Origin: Undaria pinnatifida
Taxonomy: Eukaryota > Sar > Phaeophyceae > Laminariales > Alariaceae
Direction: 5' to 3'
DNA: 64,000 nt
Assembly: GCA_012845835.1 (NCBI GenBank)
Contig: JABAKD010000027.1
Location: 5,449,465-5,513,464, forward strand
How positions within the stretch are numbered: the stretch's first letter is position 1; every line of letters begins with the position of its first letter. The position numbers were made by a program, and so were the translations under genes. The notes below the pieces were generated by a model. It had not been told where the DNA came from. It searched no databases and was given only the letters and a program-made list of their open reading frames with translations. Shown piece by piece: positions 21,867 through 33,609 of this stretch.

Positions 21867-21869
21867 TAC

Positions 21870-22320
21870 TAGCAGACCCTAGGAACTGGCTAAGGATGGC
21901 ATTGGGCTAACAGAGGGTATCACGTCCATCATCAATGGCACCTGGGAGAGAACGCAACATGGCGAATAAGTCAGGGCGGTCTTATGCTATCTTGTGACGG
22001 CCATTTGAAGGCCCACAACTTTCAATACGATGATGGCCAAACCCAGACTTCAGTCTCTTGGGCATGGCGCTCTCCCTTCCGCCCCTCCCCCCCTCCCCCA
22101 GCCCCCTCCCCGCCCCCCCCCCTTCCCCCTCCCCCCGGCCGCTTAGAGGTGCCAACGGTGGATGACGCTGCCACAGCCTTTGCGCGTCGCTCTGCGGCTT
22201 TGCGTCTCTCCGTTTCATGGCAATTCCGCATGAAACTCGGCTCCCTCCTCTACTCTTCGAAACCATCTGCCAGCCTTCTGAGCAGCCTTTCGCCATCCTT
22301 CGAATTTCATTCCAAAGACC
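21870..22320. other. Intergenic DNA with C-rich tract
   Basis: A C/CT run at 22,078-22,138 opens artefactual Pro or Gly frames. Nothing else recognised. Confidence 0.35.
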
Positions 22321-22327
22321 GACATAT

Positions 22328-22935
22328 CCTCCTTCTTATCGTCAGTCGAGTCGATTTTATAGATTTTGTGCTCTTCCTAGAGGCGGTTTGTGTGAGGGAG
22401 TACTGCTGTATGGCACTCGAAAATCGGTTGGCAGCTCTGTGCTTCGCGCGTTCTGCGCGAGCAACGCGTGCTTCACGCGCGACGAACCTTCGTCCAAGCG
22501 GGTTGGTGGCATTGGGCTTAGCCGAAAGCCGCCAAGGCTACGTTCGTGGCGTTGCACTCAGCAGAGAGCCGCCAAAGCTACAGCAGGCGTAGCCGTTGTT
22601 GGCTAAATGGCATCGATAACGCGCGCCACTGCTGTCGTGTGATACACGCTGCTGGCGAGCGGAGCTAGGAGTGCACCACGCTGGTTGCGGCGAGAAGCAA
22701 CAGTGATAGCCAAGGCAGCGTCGGCGCTGTTGTATGATACTGCTGTGTGGTACCTGGTATGGGTTTGTGGTACCTGGTATGGGTGTGGGGGCGTGTGGGT
22801 GTGTGCTTTGTGGTGGGACGAGCGATGCGATGGGTTAAACAAACACGTGTAAAACTTTTTCGACTGAGTTTTTCGACTGACATCCAGTCGAAAAAGCCCT
22901 TTTTCGACTGTCTAAGAAAGCTCGAATTGAGTGAA
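22328..22935 (+). mobile_element. Fold-back (GTCGAAAA) element, copy A
   Basis: About 610 bp, present in reverse as copy B at 26,794-27,520 and aligning over most of its length (for example CTTCTTATCG, GGCGGTTTGTG, GTACTGCTGT, GTTGCACTCAGCAGAGAGCC in the forward copy). It has CAGTCGA words near both ends. The right end has a perfect hairpin at 22,886-22,911 with 12-base arms CAGTCGAAAAAG around CC. There is no coding capacity, so a non-autonomous DNA transposon is the best guess. Confidence 0.6.
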
Positions 22936-23150
22936 CGATTGAGAGTGAACTTCCATCAATAACGACAATATTATACGATTGGCCTACCAACACCGGGCAC
23001 ACCGGCACAACAATTAGAGGGCACGAGCGCACAACCCACACGGCAGCACACAGCACTGATCGCTGTGCGCTGTGCTTGGCAGCGGTAGACGCAACCCAGC
23101 ATTGATGCGGAGTGTTTGCGTTACAATAACTCACTAAAAATTCTTCCATC
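22936..23150. other. Intergenic DNA, nothing recognised
   Basis: Short stretch between the fold-back element and the 23 kb hypothetical frames. No recognisable element or gene. Confidence 0.3.
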
Positions 23151-23153
23151 ATG

Positions 23154-25430
23154 CTAGAAAAAGGCCAGATTCACTCGGGCATGCTTTTGGTTGTTTTGCG
23201 GCGAACGAATCGCAGAAAAGGCGTACACGGCCTCCATATCACAGGCGGCGAGCGGGGAGGCAACATCAAACTTTAAAGAGGAATCAGATACCGGCATAAG
23301 GCCAGAGGGGAGGGAAATATGAGAGCAAATAAAAATAATGAAAGAAAAAAAAAGAAAGAACGACAGCAAGTCATTGCTGTCGCTTTCGCGCTCCCCCATT
23401 GAACTGAACGAAACCAAACAAAAAGCAGGAACCACCACTCGCTGTAGAGAAAACCGTTTTTTCATCGGCGACCTACCCATTGTAGTAGGCTCCCGCGCGT
23501 GGATTGAAGCGATTTCGGGAGCTTTGGTGTTGCTGGCTCGCAAGTTCGACCTTACGAAAACATGTGAGTCGCTTCTGGCTGTCTACGACTGCTGTCTGGC
23601 GCACCCGACGTCGTCATACACCCCACCACACTGCTTTGTCCCTCAATTTCGAGGGCTGTGGTTGCTTATGGGGAGCTGTAGCTGCCCGCTAGTGAAGTGC
23701 ACACTTTTCAATTGGGGATCGTTTTTGTCTCGTTTTGTGTACCCCAAGTTTCGATCACTGCAGCGCCTCAAAGTCGAGGTGTGGACCTCTGCTGAGAACC
23801 AGAGGGAAACCCATCTGAAAGAACTCACAGCATCTGTGGATGAAGCGCTCTTGGCCCTGGTGTTTGCTAACCCCAAGCCACAACCCAGCCGAAGTTCTAA
23901 AGGCAGCGTGTTAACCTATCTGCCATGTTATTTTACTGTTCCCACAAGTAGATATTAGACTAACCGGAAAACCGGGGACCAGGGAACGCTTGGGTCCCCC
24001 CGTGGCCGTAGTTTAATACCACGGGCAGATAACAGGTATTGTTTTTTCCCTCTTTTTTCTTTTACTATTTGACAGACAGATATATTTTCTTTTTTTCTTT
24101 TTTACTTCCAATAGTCTGGGTCAGGGCATTAATTAGAGGTTCGGCGTCTGTTGTGCTCTGTTGCGCGCCGCAGGAGCCATTTTTAGTAGCGGCGCATATC
24201 TAAAAATTATTTGAAAAAAGAGAAGATTTCAAAGTATTTTCTGGGCGTTTGTGCCCGGGACTGCGGGGTTACCCCCCGTATGGTAGCCGATGAAACGTGA
24301 TGGCGTCCTGGTCTCGGCGGCGCACTGCGGTGCGGGCGCTTTCTGCGGGTGCTACGCAAACCAAGAAACGTGACAGTCCGAGTTGGAGCTGCTTACTGTG
24401 CATGTCATGCCATGTCTGGTCTCAGATTACACATGTGCCCCTGTGCCGCTTTTCATCGCCGCTTCCTTCTAGCTCTGTGTCGTGTGACCTCCGTTTGGGC
24501 AACAAATTTCCTATGACGGCACTCTTTCCCCTTGACGGACATCCGACAAGGAAGTCTCCCCACTTCCCAAATGCCGACGGGTCAACACTGTTTCGGTAGT
24601 CCGTCGACCGATACCTTGGGTGTGAAAAAGTGCCACGAGTAGTACCAGGTACGAGTATGCTGGGCGCTGCCGACGCCGCTGCTGCTACTGCTGCTGCTAT
24701 CCCGAGTTTACTACATACTGCCTCTGCTGTGGGATAGCCGACGCGACCGCCACCTTGTCTGCTTAAGTGTTCGTGCCATATTCGCAACAGGGACACGATG
24801 ATAACCCTTCTCCCATCTTCTGTGTGCAGCGTCAAGAACACTTGTCCCTCTATAGTGCTGTTTGAGCAGTGCTGGTTATCCACTATAGTGCCCGTGAAAA
24901 TCTTAGCAGATAGAGAACATTAACTATTGGAGTATTGGGAATGTGTGGAGTAATGCCGGTTGCCGATATAGTGCAGGTATTTCCAGCTGTCACTGTGGAA
25001 CGCCACTAACGATACTTACATCAAGTTAGAAAAAAACGACACGTACCGACGAAAACAGCGACACGAACCGACGAACCCCAGTGCTCCGATGCTAAATAAT
25101 GGCCTTTCCCGCAGGGCCCCCTTAAGTTGGGCCACCGGAGGACCGCTGAAGGCGAAAAAAATGCGATACGTGCGCGAATAATACGCCTGGAAGCCAAGCA
25201 ACGAAAAATTCGCATACCGCGATTTCGAAAAATAAACCCACAAATTGTTTTTTCGCCGCGGCGAAAAATGTTGCACGCCCAAAATCGCGTGTGCTGCGCG
25301 CAACCAGCCTCGCGGCGACTGTTGCGCAAAACGGTTATGTTGGCCCAAATGTTGCGCCCGCGCAACAGCGCGATAGCTAATTAGTGCCCTGGTCTGGGTG
25401 TGCGGGCCTGCGCAGTTCGGTCAGTATAAA
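23154..25430. other. Intergenic DNA, hypothetical frames
   Basis: The longest frame is 206 codons on plus (23,338-23,958), opposed by frames on minus. I recognise no domain; its Lys-rich start comes from an A/G tract. A 153-codon minus frame (24,422-24,883) contains a poly-Ala run from a CTG/GCT microsatellite at 24,670-24,700. T-rich DNA lies at 24,030-24,120. Confidence 0.3.
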
Positions 25431-25559
25431 ATTATTTTAAGGACGTCAGCTGTGAATTCGACCAATTTAGGGTCGATAGTTGTACCCATTTTTGCAAGCT
25501 GCGTACTACGTCGGTCACCCGTTTTTAGTAGGTTTCATAAGTCCGGATCTAATATATGA

Positions 25560-25860
25560 TTGGCCGGTCGTACCGGTGGTCTAGTGGTTGCCCTCGAATG
25601 CTGCTAGCGTTGGCCATTGAGTTCGACGCCCACCGTGGTGAGATTTTGAATTTGTTTGCAAAAATGCAAACAAAAAAGGATCAACTGCTGAAGGCGCCTA
25701 GCAGCGTGGGTAGGTACAATTCGAGGCGAGTCGACGAGGGAAGGAAATGCTGAATTCTTCTCGCGATAAAAATGAAGGCACGTACCGTAGTGGGGAGGGG
25801 GGAGGAGGGCCCACTATGTGAACCCGGATCTGAGTTACTACTGGGAGGGAGCACGAGAGT
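25560..25860 (+). mobile_element. tRNA-derived SINE, copy 3
   Basis: The head CCGGTCGTACCGGTGGTCTA with GTGGTT is an A-box region, with B-box-like GAGTTCGACGCCC at tRNA spacing. The body includes CAATTCGAGGCGAGTCGACG, AAATGCTGAATTCTTCTCGC and GATAAAAATGAAGGCACGTA, matching copy 5 best. Confidence 0.65.
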
Positions 25861-26035
25861 AGTGCGAGGATGATAAATGGGATGGAAAGTTACGTTGTAT
25901 TACATTACTTCGAAGTATAATGCATGGCAAGCTAGATTGGTAATACGCCGATCGACTGTGCTTGTTATTGCCCGCGTGCTCATTGGGTTGGCATTGCATG
26001 CATGGCCAAATGACCTTTGCTGCCCGTATCTCTAT
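25861..26035. other. Short spacer
   Basis: Nothing recognised. Confidence 0.3.
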
Positions 26036-26039
26036 CTCG

Positions 26040-26165
26040 TAGTTTGTGACCTCGTGACCACAGAGCTCGTCTCGCTCTATGGGGCATCCGCACGGACACG
26101 TTGGGCTGGATGCATTTTTAGATTGGTGGAAGTTTCAGGTTAATGTGAAGAACACACACAGAGCA
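26040..26165 (-). repeat. Dispersed repeat X, diverged reverse copy
   Basis: Contains GTGACCACAGAGCTC, CGCACGGACAC..TGGGCTGGATG and GTTAATGTGAAGAACACACA in the same order as the reverse copies at 15.4-15.8 kb. A partial plus copy (GATTCTTCGTCCTAGAGGGA) lies at 26,643. Confidence 0.55.
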
Positions 26166-26793
26166 AGGTGACTTTCTTTGTTGCCTACTGCTACCTCAAC
26201 ACTGCTGTGAGCTTTTTGCCCAAGCCAGAACCAGTGAGCCTGTGGTGTGTGCTCGTACTGGTGTGGATGGCCTTTTGTGTTGTGATGCGTCTATCCATTA
26301 TTTTGAAAATATAATATCTGTAAACGTCAGTGTGAGTTCGATAAATTTAGGGTCGGTACGCATCTTTCCAAGCTGCGTGATACACATCTGCCGCTCGTTT
26401 ATCCGACGGATGTTGTCAGCGTGAACATCAACAGCCAATTGTAATGAGATAATTTTGCGAATACAATGAGTTAAATATACTGACGCATGATGTGCATGAA
26501 AACATTTGTTCCATTCATGACTGCCTCTACTTCAACTCAAAGTAATGTTGGTGTTGCTGTGATCGTTTTCACAGTAAAGCGATTCTTTCTACCCGACATT
26601 ATCGAGGGTACAACAGTAGTAGAACACCCAATGTTTATTATCCCGATTCTTCGTCCTAGAGGGATACACATTATGTGGTGACAGACTGAAACAGAGAAGC
26701 CGAAAACGGATAATTGCAAATAACAGAGAAAAACAAATGAAACGTCAGCGTATCGGGTACAAATAAGGCCAATTATTTCGCGGTCGGACCCGT
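26166..26793. other. Intergenic DNA, no gene recognised
   Basis: Contains a GTGAGTTCGATAAATTTAGG segment (26,330) repeated at 25,453 and related to the termini of the C/G-rich family. No supported coding frame. Confidence 0.3.
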
Positions 26794-27520
26794 CAGTCGA
26801 AAACGGCCCTTTTCCACAGAAGCCCAAATCGGGCTTCTTACTCTTAGGCAGTCGAAAAACAGTTTTTTTACTCGAGTTTGTCGACTGAGCGATTCGACTG
26901 AGATCCAGTAGAAAAGCTTTGCTTTTCGACTGGATCTACCAGTAGAAAAGGTCACTCAAAAACGTGTTTTTGAACCCATTTTATCGCGTATCCCACCACA
27001 AGGCACACGCTCACACACCTATACCAGGTATTACACAGCAGTATCATACAACGGTGCCGACACAGGCCTGGGTGCTATCACTGCTGCCGCTTCTCGCCGC
27101 AAGTTAGCGTGGCGCCTTCCTAGCTCTACCCGCCAGCAGCGTGTATCATGCGATGGCAGCAGCGCGCTGTATCGATGCCATTTTGCCATTAACGGCTACA
27201 CCTGCTGACACCTGATGTAGCTTTGGCGGCTCTCGGTTGAGTGCAACGCCACGAACGCAGCTTTGTCGGCTCACGGTTAAGTCCAATGCACGAACCAGCT
27301 TGGAAGAGGGTTCATCGCGCGCGAAGCACGCGTTGCTCGTGCAGAACGCACAAAGCACAGAGTTTCCAACCGATTTTCGGCTGCCACACAGCAGTACTCC
27401 CTCGCACCAACCGCCTCCAGGAAGAACACAAAATATTTAGATCGACTCGGCTAACGATAAGAAGGAGGCCCAGAACAATCAAGTCGAAAAAAAGTCCAGT
27501 CGTAAAAGGCCCTTTTCGAC
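26794..27520 (-). mobile_element. Fold-back (GTCGAAAA) element, copy B
   Basis: Inverted relative to copy A. The left end CAGTCGAAAACGGCCCTTTT and right end GGCCCTTTTCGAC are inverted copies of each other. An internal hairpin at about 26,904-26,938 has 16-base arms (GATCCAGT.GAAAAGC) with one mismatch. It also contains the GCGCGCGAAGCACGCGTTGC block shared with copy A. Confidence 0.6.
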
Positions 27521-27710
27521 CCACGGATCCCACTCATAAGAATTGGCCTAACAGCCAGAAAACAATCGAAAGAATAAAATATTAGTCTAATACAATGAAA
27601 CAAAGCATCGGAGTGGTGCGTGAATCTCGTCCCCACCGCATACGACGGTGTATATCACGCTGTACGTTGTATACGCCCCCCCCGGAGAATACCACTCGGG
27701 TGATACCGTA

Positions 27711-28454
27711 ATCGTCTCTGATTTACCCCCGGGGAGGGTATCTTTTTTTTGTGAATGCACACCCCCCGGGGGGTGAAACCCTAAAGAGGGGGGGATACAT
27801 ACATATATATATATTCATTATCACCCCGATGGGGCATCTACCCGGCGGGTAAGCAAAAAAAAAAGACCCACCACACGTATAAAAAATGGACAAGATCTAC
27901 GAGCAGCAGTTTAGGAAGGAGAGGAAGGAAGAGGATAGAAAGAAGGAGGACAAAAAGGAGAAGGCGGAGGAGGAGAATAAGGAGGAGGAGAGCACGTGGG
28001 AATGCGTGGCCCGTTTCGACGGCGTTGGATCCTCAAAAAAAAAGGAAGGGTCCGGCTGCCAGGGAATACCCAGACCCGCCATTCATGTGCGCAAGATAAC
28101 GGGCAGGACTGGGCGCACCTCGTACGAGCTGTCAAAAGCTTGACGCTTTGCGCTACTCCCGGCACAAGTGTGCGGATGGGGGCGAAGTGGGAAGGCGTGG
28201 AGCAGCAAAGGTGCTCGGTATCGACCCGAAAATCCTTCGGGATTGGGCTCCTGACCCGAAAACCTTTTACCCCCGGGGGGATCTCCGGCAAAAATACATA
28301 CCCCGGGTTTAATCCAGGAAGAAGGGGGGGGTCTTTCTCTTTTTTGAAAAAAACGATTCCCGCGGAGGTAAATCAGGTGGATCATGCTTCCAGGCCGAAA
28401 ATGTGGTGGTGGTGGGGGGGTAAATCCGTAACCCGGGGGTAAATCAGAGACGAT
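27711..28454. mobile_element. 744-bp element with 23-bp perfect inverted termini
   Basis: 27,711-27,733 (starting ATCGTCTCTGATTTACCCCC) is the exact reverse complement of 28,432-28,454. The subterminal word TTTACCCCCGGGG recurs near 28,265, and a related CCCCGGG word near 28,298. The only frame inside is an 85-codon Lys/Glu-rich one. This is a non-autonomous DNA-transposon (MITE-like) structure. The target duplication could not be settled. Confidence 0.6.
27886..28143 (+). CDS. Small charged hypothetical protein inside the 744-bp element
   Basis: An 85-codon frame with ATG at 27,886. Residues 9-40 are almost entirely Lys, Glu, Asp and Arg (RKERKEEDRKKEDKKEK), which would form a charged helix. 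The rest includes CVARFDGVGSSKKK. I recognise no family. The A/G-rich DNA makes a chance frame quite possible. Confidence 0.15.
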   Translation: MDKIYEQQFRKERKEEDRKKEDKKEKAEEENKEEESTWECVARFDGVGSSKKKEGSGCQGIPRPAIHVRKITGRTGRTSYELSKA

Positions 28455-28459
28455 GATGG

Positions 28460-29240
28460 TAAAAATAAATAAATTATAAAATAACACGATATATCACCGG
28501 GGTACGTTGTATACCACACCCCCTCCGGTGCCATGCCTCAAAATCACTATGACACCCCCATTATACCACCTGGGTGATACTGTGATGTGAGCAGAGACGT
28601 GAGAAAGCACGCAGAATCTGTCTACAGGCGTGCGAGCGTATCACATTATTCGGAGACCAGCAACATGGAGGTGGAGGAGGTGCAAAGGCCTTGCGAACGC
28701 GTGGCCCATAGCAGTGGGCGCAACTCGTCGGTGCCACCAGCGACTGCTGCTACCGGCACCGTTACTTCAGGCTCGATAATGTGTGTTTACGGCAAACCAC
28801 AGCTGTGCCTTCTATTTCTGCCCCTTGCTGCCTCCCCTAAGTGGGGCAGCAAAACCTCGAACCGCTCAGTGCTATCACACCGATTTTATCACAACTCCAC
28901 CTCATTGGAGGGTGACAGCACAACCAACAACCACTGCTACCTCACCCCTTGCCGCCTTCCTGGAGTGTGGCGGCATAACCTCCAACCACCAAGTACCATC
29001 GCACCCTTTTTATCACACCCCCATTTGATTGGAGTGCGGCAGCCAAACTCTTTTGCAACCACTCAAATATCACACACTTTTATGGCACCCCGTAGAGTAT
29101 ACCATCCCGGTAATACGCTTTACTCGATTGCACAATACTTGCCCATTTTATCACCGAGATACGCTGTATATCACCCCCCTGGAGTATATATATCACCGGG
29201 TGATGAGTCTTTTTAGAGGCCCAAATGTTATTGCCGGGGG
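28460..29240. other. ATATCACC-type repeat region
   Basis: Contains repeated words such as ATATCACCGGGGTACGTTGT near 28,492 (compare ATATCACGCTGTACGTTGTA at 27,652), ACC.GGGTGATAC near 28,570, and ATATATCACCGGGTGATGAG near 29,190. The 209-codon plus frame (28,587-29,216) carries internal HRFYHNSTS / PFLSHPHLIG-type degenerate repeats and no domain, so I do not call a gene. Confidence 0.4.
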
Positions 29241-29244
29241 TGGG

Positions 29245-29560
29245 GTGTACACCGTCGTATACGGTACTAAAGTCAATAGTGCGGGTTCGAATCCTCTCGA
29301 GTATGTGCTCGTGCTCGTAGGGACTTTTCCTTTCGTAAAAAAGTGACGAGCGGAAAGGCCGAGAGTGTGACTTAGATAATTGTTCGATGGAAATCGACGA
29401 GCTTAAATAACTGAAAAATGGGAATGCTGAACTCTCGCGCGATAAGAACGAAGGCATGACCATGAGGGAGAAGAGGAGACCTGTGACCACGGCTTATCCA
29501 GATTATCGCTGAAGGTAAAACTCTTACGAGTTGAGCTGGAGAGTAAAAGTGGCGATAATG
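29245..29560 (+). mobile_element. tRNA-derived SINE, copy 4
   Basis: Has a good B box (GCGGGTTCGAATCCTC, near 29,280), then the family body: GAGCGGAAAGGCCGAGAGTG, TTCGATGGAAATCGACGAGC, GGGAATGCTGAACTC, GACCTGTGACCACGGCTTAT. Confidence 0.65.
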
Positions 29561-29589
29561 TTAGTCACGTTGAGGCCTTGCTACACGAC

Positions 29590-30300
29590 CTGCCAGTTAT
29601 TTTCTGCTTCGCCGACAGCGATATCAGTACGGCTGCCCCCGTCGCCCCCCCCCCTCGCTCTTCTTGGCGTCCTCTTTTGCATGCCGTAACGAGCTCTTTT
29701 CCACCTCGGCTCTGTGCCACCTCGCCATGACCATCCGCCGCATTGACGATCCTCCGGCACCACTTGCCCGCCTTTGTGGCCGCCGTGGGTCGTAGCGCCG
29801 TCTCCCACCCCGAACAACAAAGGGGAGGTTTCTGTCGATCCGTCTTTGGCTTTAAACACCGCAATGTCGTCTACCAGGCATCAGGCCTATGTCTTTCTTG
29901 GCACCCGGTCCCGGGTTCTCCCCACCGGCAATCGTCCCGACCATCACCCGCCTGGTTAGTCGCTCAGGTTTTGCCCGCTGCACGACCCCCGCTAAAAGGA
30001 GACGCCGTTTGCGGATAGTCGTCTCAACGCTCTCGCATTGTGCCTTCTTGCGGGCCTTGGCATACGACATGCATGCGGTGGTCGGTGCGTTGTTGGCGAT
30101 GGAAGCCAAGAATCTGAAGGAGGAGCTTGCGATGCGGGCTGTGGAGCGCAGCGAGGTGCTCCCCGCCGAGAGTCCACGTAACACCCATATAGCAGCGTCT
30201 CCATCACCCCGGCGTTAGCATGCGCACCTTCAGCGTAAACGAAGCGGTTTCTATATTGTACAGCTCCAGCTACCGAGTTGCCATATCGTATAGCTGTCCT
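29590..30300 (-). mobile_element. Decayed LINE fragment (RT C-terminal region)
   Basis: Pieces in three minus frames match the main LINE after the RT domain: [45 protein letters not shown] and TAATKAGKW. Multiple frameshifts and a missing 5' part show a dead, older copy. Confidence 0.75.
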
Positions 30301-30301
30301 C

Positions 30302-30507
30302 AAGCCTTCGTTTTTATCGCGAGAACAGTTCAGCACTTTGTTCCCTCGTCGGCTCGCGTCGAATTGCGCTTTCCCACGCTATGAAGCGCTCTCGGTAGTT
30401 GGTGTCTCTGGAAAAAAGGCTCCTTTCCTGTACGGAGATTTGAACCCCTGATTATTTCCTTCGTGGTGTTAAGGTTAACCACTAGACCGCCGGAGCGACC
30501 GGGTATA
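30302..30507 (-). mobile_element. tRNA-derived SINE, copy 5
   Basis: Minus strand: CCCGGTCGCTCCGGCGGTCT with AGTGGTTAACC (A box), then CAGGGGTTCAAATCTCC (B box) at tRNA spacing, then the body ATTCGACGCGAGCCGACGAG and GCGATAAAAACGAAGGC. It directly abuts the LINE fragment. Confidence 0.7.
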
Positions 30508-30509
30508 GT

Positions 30510-31280
30510 ACCCGTTGAATAGTGCCACTGCTCTCTATAATGCCGGTAAAATCGCTCGCCAGACACACAACTCTCAATGATAGTAACTGTATATGGCAAC
30601 CCTAATCTAATATTACTAGAACCAAAAAACATGCCAGGGTATGCGTTTATTTACGAGTAGCTGGTACAGCGCTCGTGGCCCCGCGTTAGTGCGGTACCCT
30701 TTAGTGTGGGGCCCCAGTTTAGTGCGGTGAACGCCGCTTGTCGCAACCTCGTCCTAGAAAGAGAGGACTCCAATATCTCGTGATAGTGCGGGGTCCCACT
30801 TGAAAAAAAAGAGCTGGTATTGCCATCTGGCAAGGCACCGCACTATGGGCGGACCACGACTGTACATGATATCGTACGATGTCCGATACGAGTGTTGCGA
30901 GGTTGTGATCAGTAGGATAGGTGATTTGGCGGGTATGGTATTGGGGTTAATACCAAGTTGGGGCTAATGCCGAGAGTACCCAACTACCCGGGTATGTTAT
31001 CCAGAATCTAGTATTAGTATCTCCATAGTGCAGGTGCAGTGGTGGTGCCGTTATAGTTGGTCATGAGGTGGTGGCATTCTGTACCTGCAGAAGTCCAATC
31101 TGCGATGGTGGGTGATTGCGGAAAACACGGGGTTTTTTTTTGGCGAGGGGAGTAAAACCCCCGTGAAACTACAGCAGTATCGGCCCGCTCATAGAAGGTA
31201 GACTTTTAAGAAAGTTAACCTTGAATAAAAAAAAGTCTTGGAAGTAGGTAGCTTAGGCGCTTGCCTTCTCTAAGAACTAT
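30510..31280. other. Intergenic DNA, no gene recognised
   Basis: GTGCGGTACCCTTTAGTGTG and similar words near 30,690-30,730 form a short degenerate repeat. No supported gene. Confidence 0.3.
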
Positions 31281-31282
31281 AT

Positions 31283-31606
31283 ACATATACATTTTTTTCT
31301 TTTTTTCTTCACACTTCTACTTTCCAGCTTCTGAACAAGCCGTGGTCACAGGTGTCGCCCCTTCTCCCGCCCGGTTCTTGCCTTCAGTTTTTGTCGCGCA
31401 TAGGGTTCAGCAATCCCACTGCTCGTCGATTTTCCATCGAATGTTGCTAACTCTCGCTCTCGCGCTTTCCGCAAGTCAATTTGTGCACGAGAAAAAGTCC
31501 CCACGAATTTATACGAGTATGCATTCGGAGGGATTCGAATTCACGAAACTGACCTATACCAGGCTCGAGGATAACCTGATATGCTACCGGGGCGACCGGC
31601 TATACT
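31283..31606 (-). mobile_element. tRNA-derived SINE, copy 6 (best preserved)
   Basis: Minus strand: GGTCGCCCCGGTAGCATATC with AGGTTATCC gives an A box (TAGCATATCAGG). GTGAATTCGAATCCCTCC gives a B box. Then come the full family body, CTTGTTCAGAAGCTGGAAAG and an A-rich tail (plus-strand T run at 31,290-31,308). The head-body-tail order is complete, about 320 bp. Confidence 0.75.
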
Positions 31607-31639
31607 CCCTTCTCGCTCCGCCAGAAAAAAGATGTTAGA

Positions 31640-33370
31640 CTAAAGCCAGATTCCAGGTTCCTTGTGAGAGGGCCGATACTGCTCTATGTGCAATACATGA
31701 GCTGGTTTCAGCGTTTACGAACGTTGGCTATGTGCCTGGGTGGTTTAATCTGTGGATTTGGATCATGTATGGCCTCTGTGTCGGGTGTACGAACCTAACG
31801 GGTCTCTTTTTTTGTTCTCTTTGTTTGCTTGAAGGTTATGCGCATTTTTAGCCAACCGCAAAAAGTCCATGGTAACTCCATGCGATACCATGGTACAAAT
31901 CTTGTTCGCTTTATTGAGGACGTCATCGAGATTTATGCTTTCTTTTAATCGTCGAGCGCAGTCAAAAGTCTCGATCGCTCAGTAAATCCAGGTTACGCTT
32001 GCGTTTACTGCGTACGATGCAGTCGTATGAACGAGCACAATATAAGAGTACAGGGCAGCCGATGAGAAACAGAAATGCACTTGTTGACGCTAGGCTGTGG
32101 GATTCGCATGCGGGAGAGGGTGCGTTCTACACTAACTTCAGTATGACGGCTCCCGGGTAACAAGCATGTTCATAGCTCCACTGATTTTGCTGAAGTTTTC
32201 TAAAGCGGTGGAAAGTGTCACACAATCCTATGAGATATATACAAATACGGGCGCAGGTCCACAACGCCGGGCTCGATCTGACCAACTCGAGCGCAACCTG
32301 GCACGACCCAAATGACACGCACGGCAGTAGTCAGCATCATCTAGTCGCAGTTTGCTAACAAAGAGTCATCCAGTACGGCTCGGACAACGTCATTCTACCG
32401 ATAGAATGGTGTTGATGTAATGCTGCTGCTCTGTCGTAGCACAATTTTCATGTGGTAGAAATGTTACGACGTCAAACTAAAATATAGTATTTTCAAATTC
32501 TAAGTGTGAAATGATAACTTGTGGCAAACCTGCGAGACAGGAGCTGCCACTGTATCGTGGACGATGCAGACACAGTTCGGCTCTGTAGCAGAAACAGACA
32601 TCAGTATAGCGAATAGTTTCTGATGCTCGAATCATTGCCTCAAATGTACATAACAGCCTAGCTACTCGTATGACATGACATGACAGTCGTAGTGAGTAAA
32701 CACGTAAAAACGTTGGGCTTAGTGGGTGGTGCGAGCTCGCAGCGTAGCTTTAACTCAGTCAGTATCTTGGAGATATCTTCTGTATACCAAGCAAATACGG
32801 TCGTCTTTGATGAAAGTGTCAAAATAGAATGCCCCTTCGTCCTAATAATTCAATAGGGCGGACACGCACAGCAGACACCACCAAAAGCTCTGCGCAAACT
32901 AGCACCTATCTCTGAGGTTGTATCTATGCGCCATTCCCCAGCTCCGCTTTCGCGTCTCCCCACCGGGGGGAGGGGGGGGGTATGCTAAATACAGTATTGG
33001 GCCGCAAATAAGAAAGTGTACTGAGGATCTCACAAGAGTTTCACCCCAAGTTTTTTTTCAATACGCTGAAAGATCTCAAGCATTGTTGACGCCTTATTTT
33101 GAGCCGGAGTAAAAACTATTTACTGCTGAGCAGGGGGGCCGATGATCGTCTGCTCTTCCTTTTTTATTCACCTGTGCCAATATTTCCTGTACCGATTCAC
33201 TAGGGTTAAAGATGTGTTCGTTGTGCGTATACAAGTATGCCCTCTTTTCGTCACGCCCCCCCCAAAAAGAATTGGTAAAACCTGGCACAACCCAAAAACG
33301 GGAATTGGGAGCCAGGGTGCTGTAGGCTCCGTCCCGCGGGATCGTGTCCCGACCCGAAAAATCGGTACCG
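31640..33370. other. Intergenic DNA, no gene recognised
   Basis: No frame above 85 codons with any recognisable content. A GGGGGGAGGGGGGGG tract lies near 32,964. Confidence 0.3.
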
Positions 33371-33375
33371 AGGAA

Positions 33376-33605
33376 AACCCCGGTCGAGCATCAATATAAT
33401 ATTTTGGGAGCTCCTTTTTAATAGTAGCACCAGCACTTGCTCCACTAGCTGAATTGTCGTTGTTTTTTTCATGATGAGACACAATGCCTAACCATGGTCG
33501 AACATCCATATTATATTTTGGGAGCTCCTCAGTGACAACCAGCACTTGCTCTACTAGCTGAAATTTCTTAGTTTTTTTCATGATGAGACACAGTGCCTGA
33601 GATGA
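33376..33605. repeat. Two-copy tandem repeat, about 115 bp
   Basis: 33,376-33,490 and 33,497-33,603 share ATATTTTGGGAGCTCCT, CAGCACTTGCTC.ACTAGCTG, and TTTTTTTCATGATGAGACAC followed by A.TGCCT, and differ in between. Confidence 0.7.
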
Positions 33606-33609
33606 ACAA

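Noticed and set aside
23338-23958. 206-codon plus frame
   Set aside because: No domain, opposed by frames on minus, starts in an A/G-rich tract; insufficient to call a gene.
28587-29216. 209-codon plus frame
   Set aside because: Lies in ATATCACC-type repeats and shows degenerate internal duplication, not a protein family.
30420-30507. tRNA-Val/Glu-like gene on minus
   Set aside because: A and B boxes fit, but acceptor ends do not pair and the segment continues into the SINE body shared by other copies.
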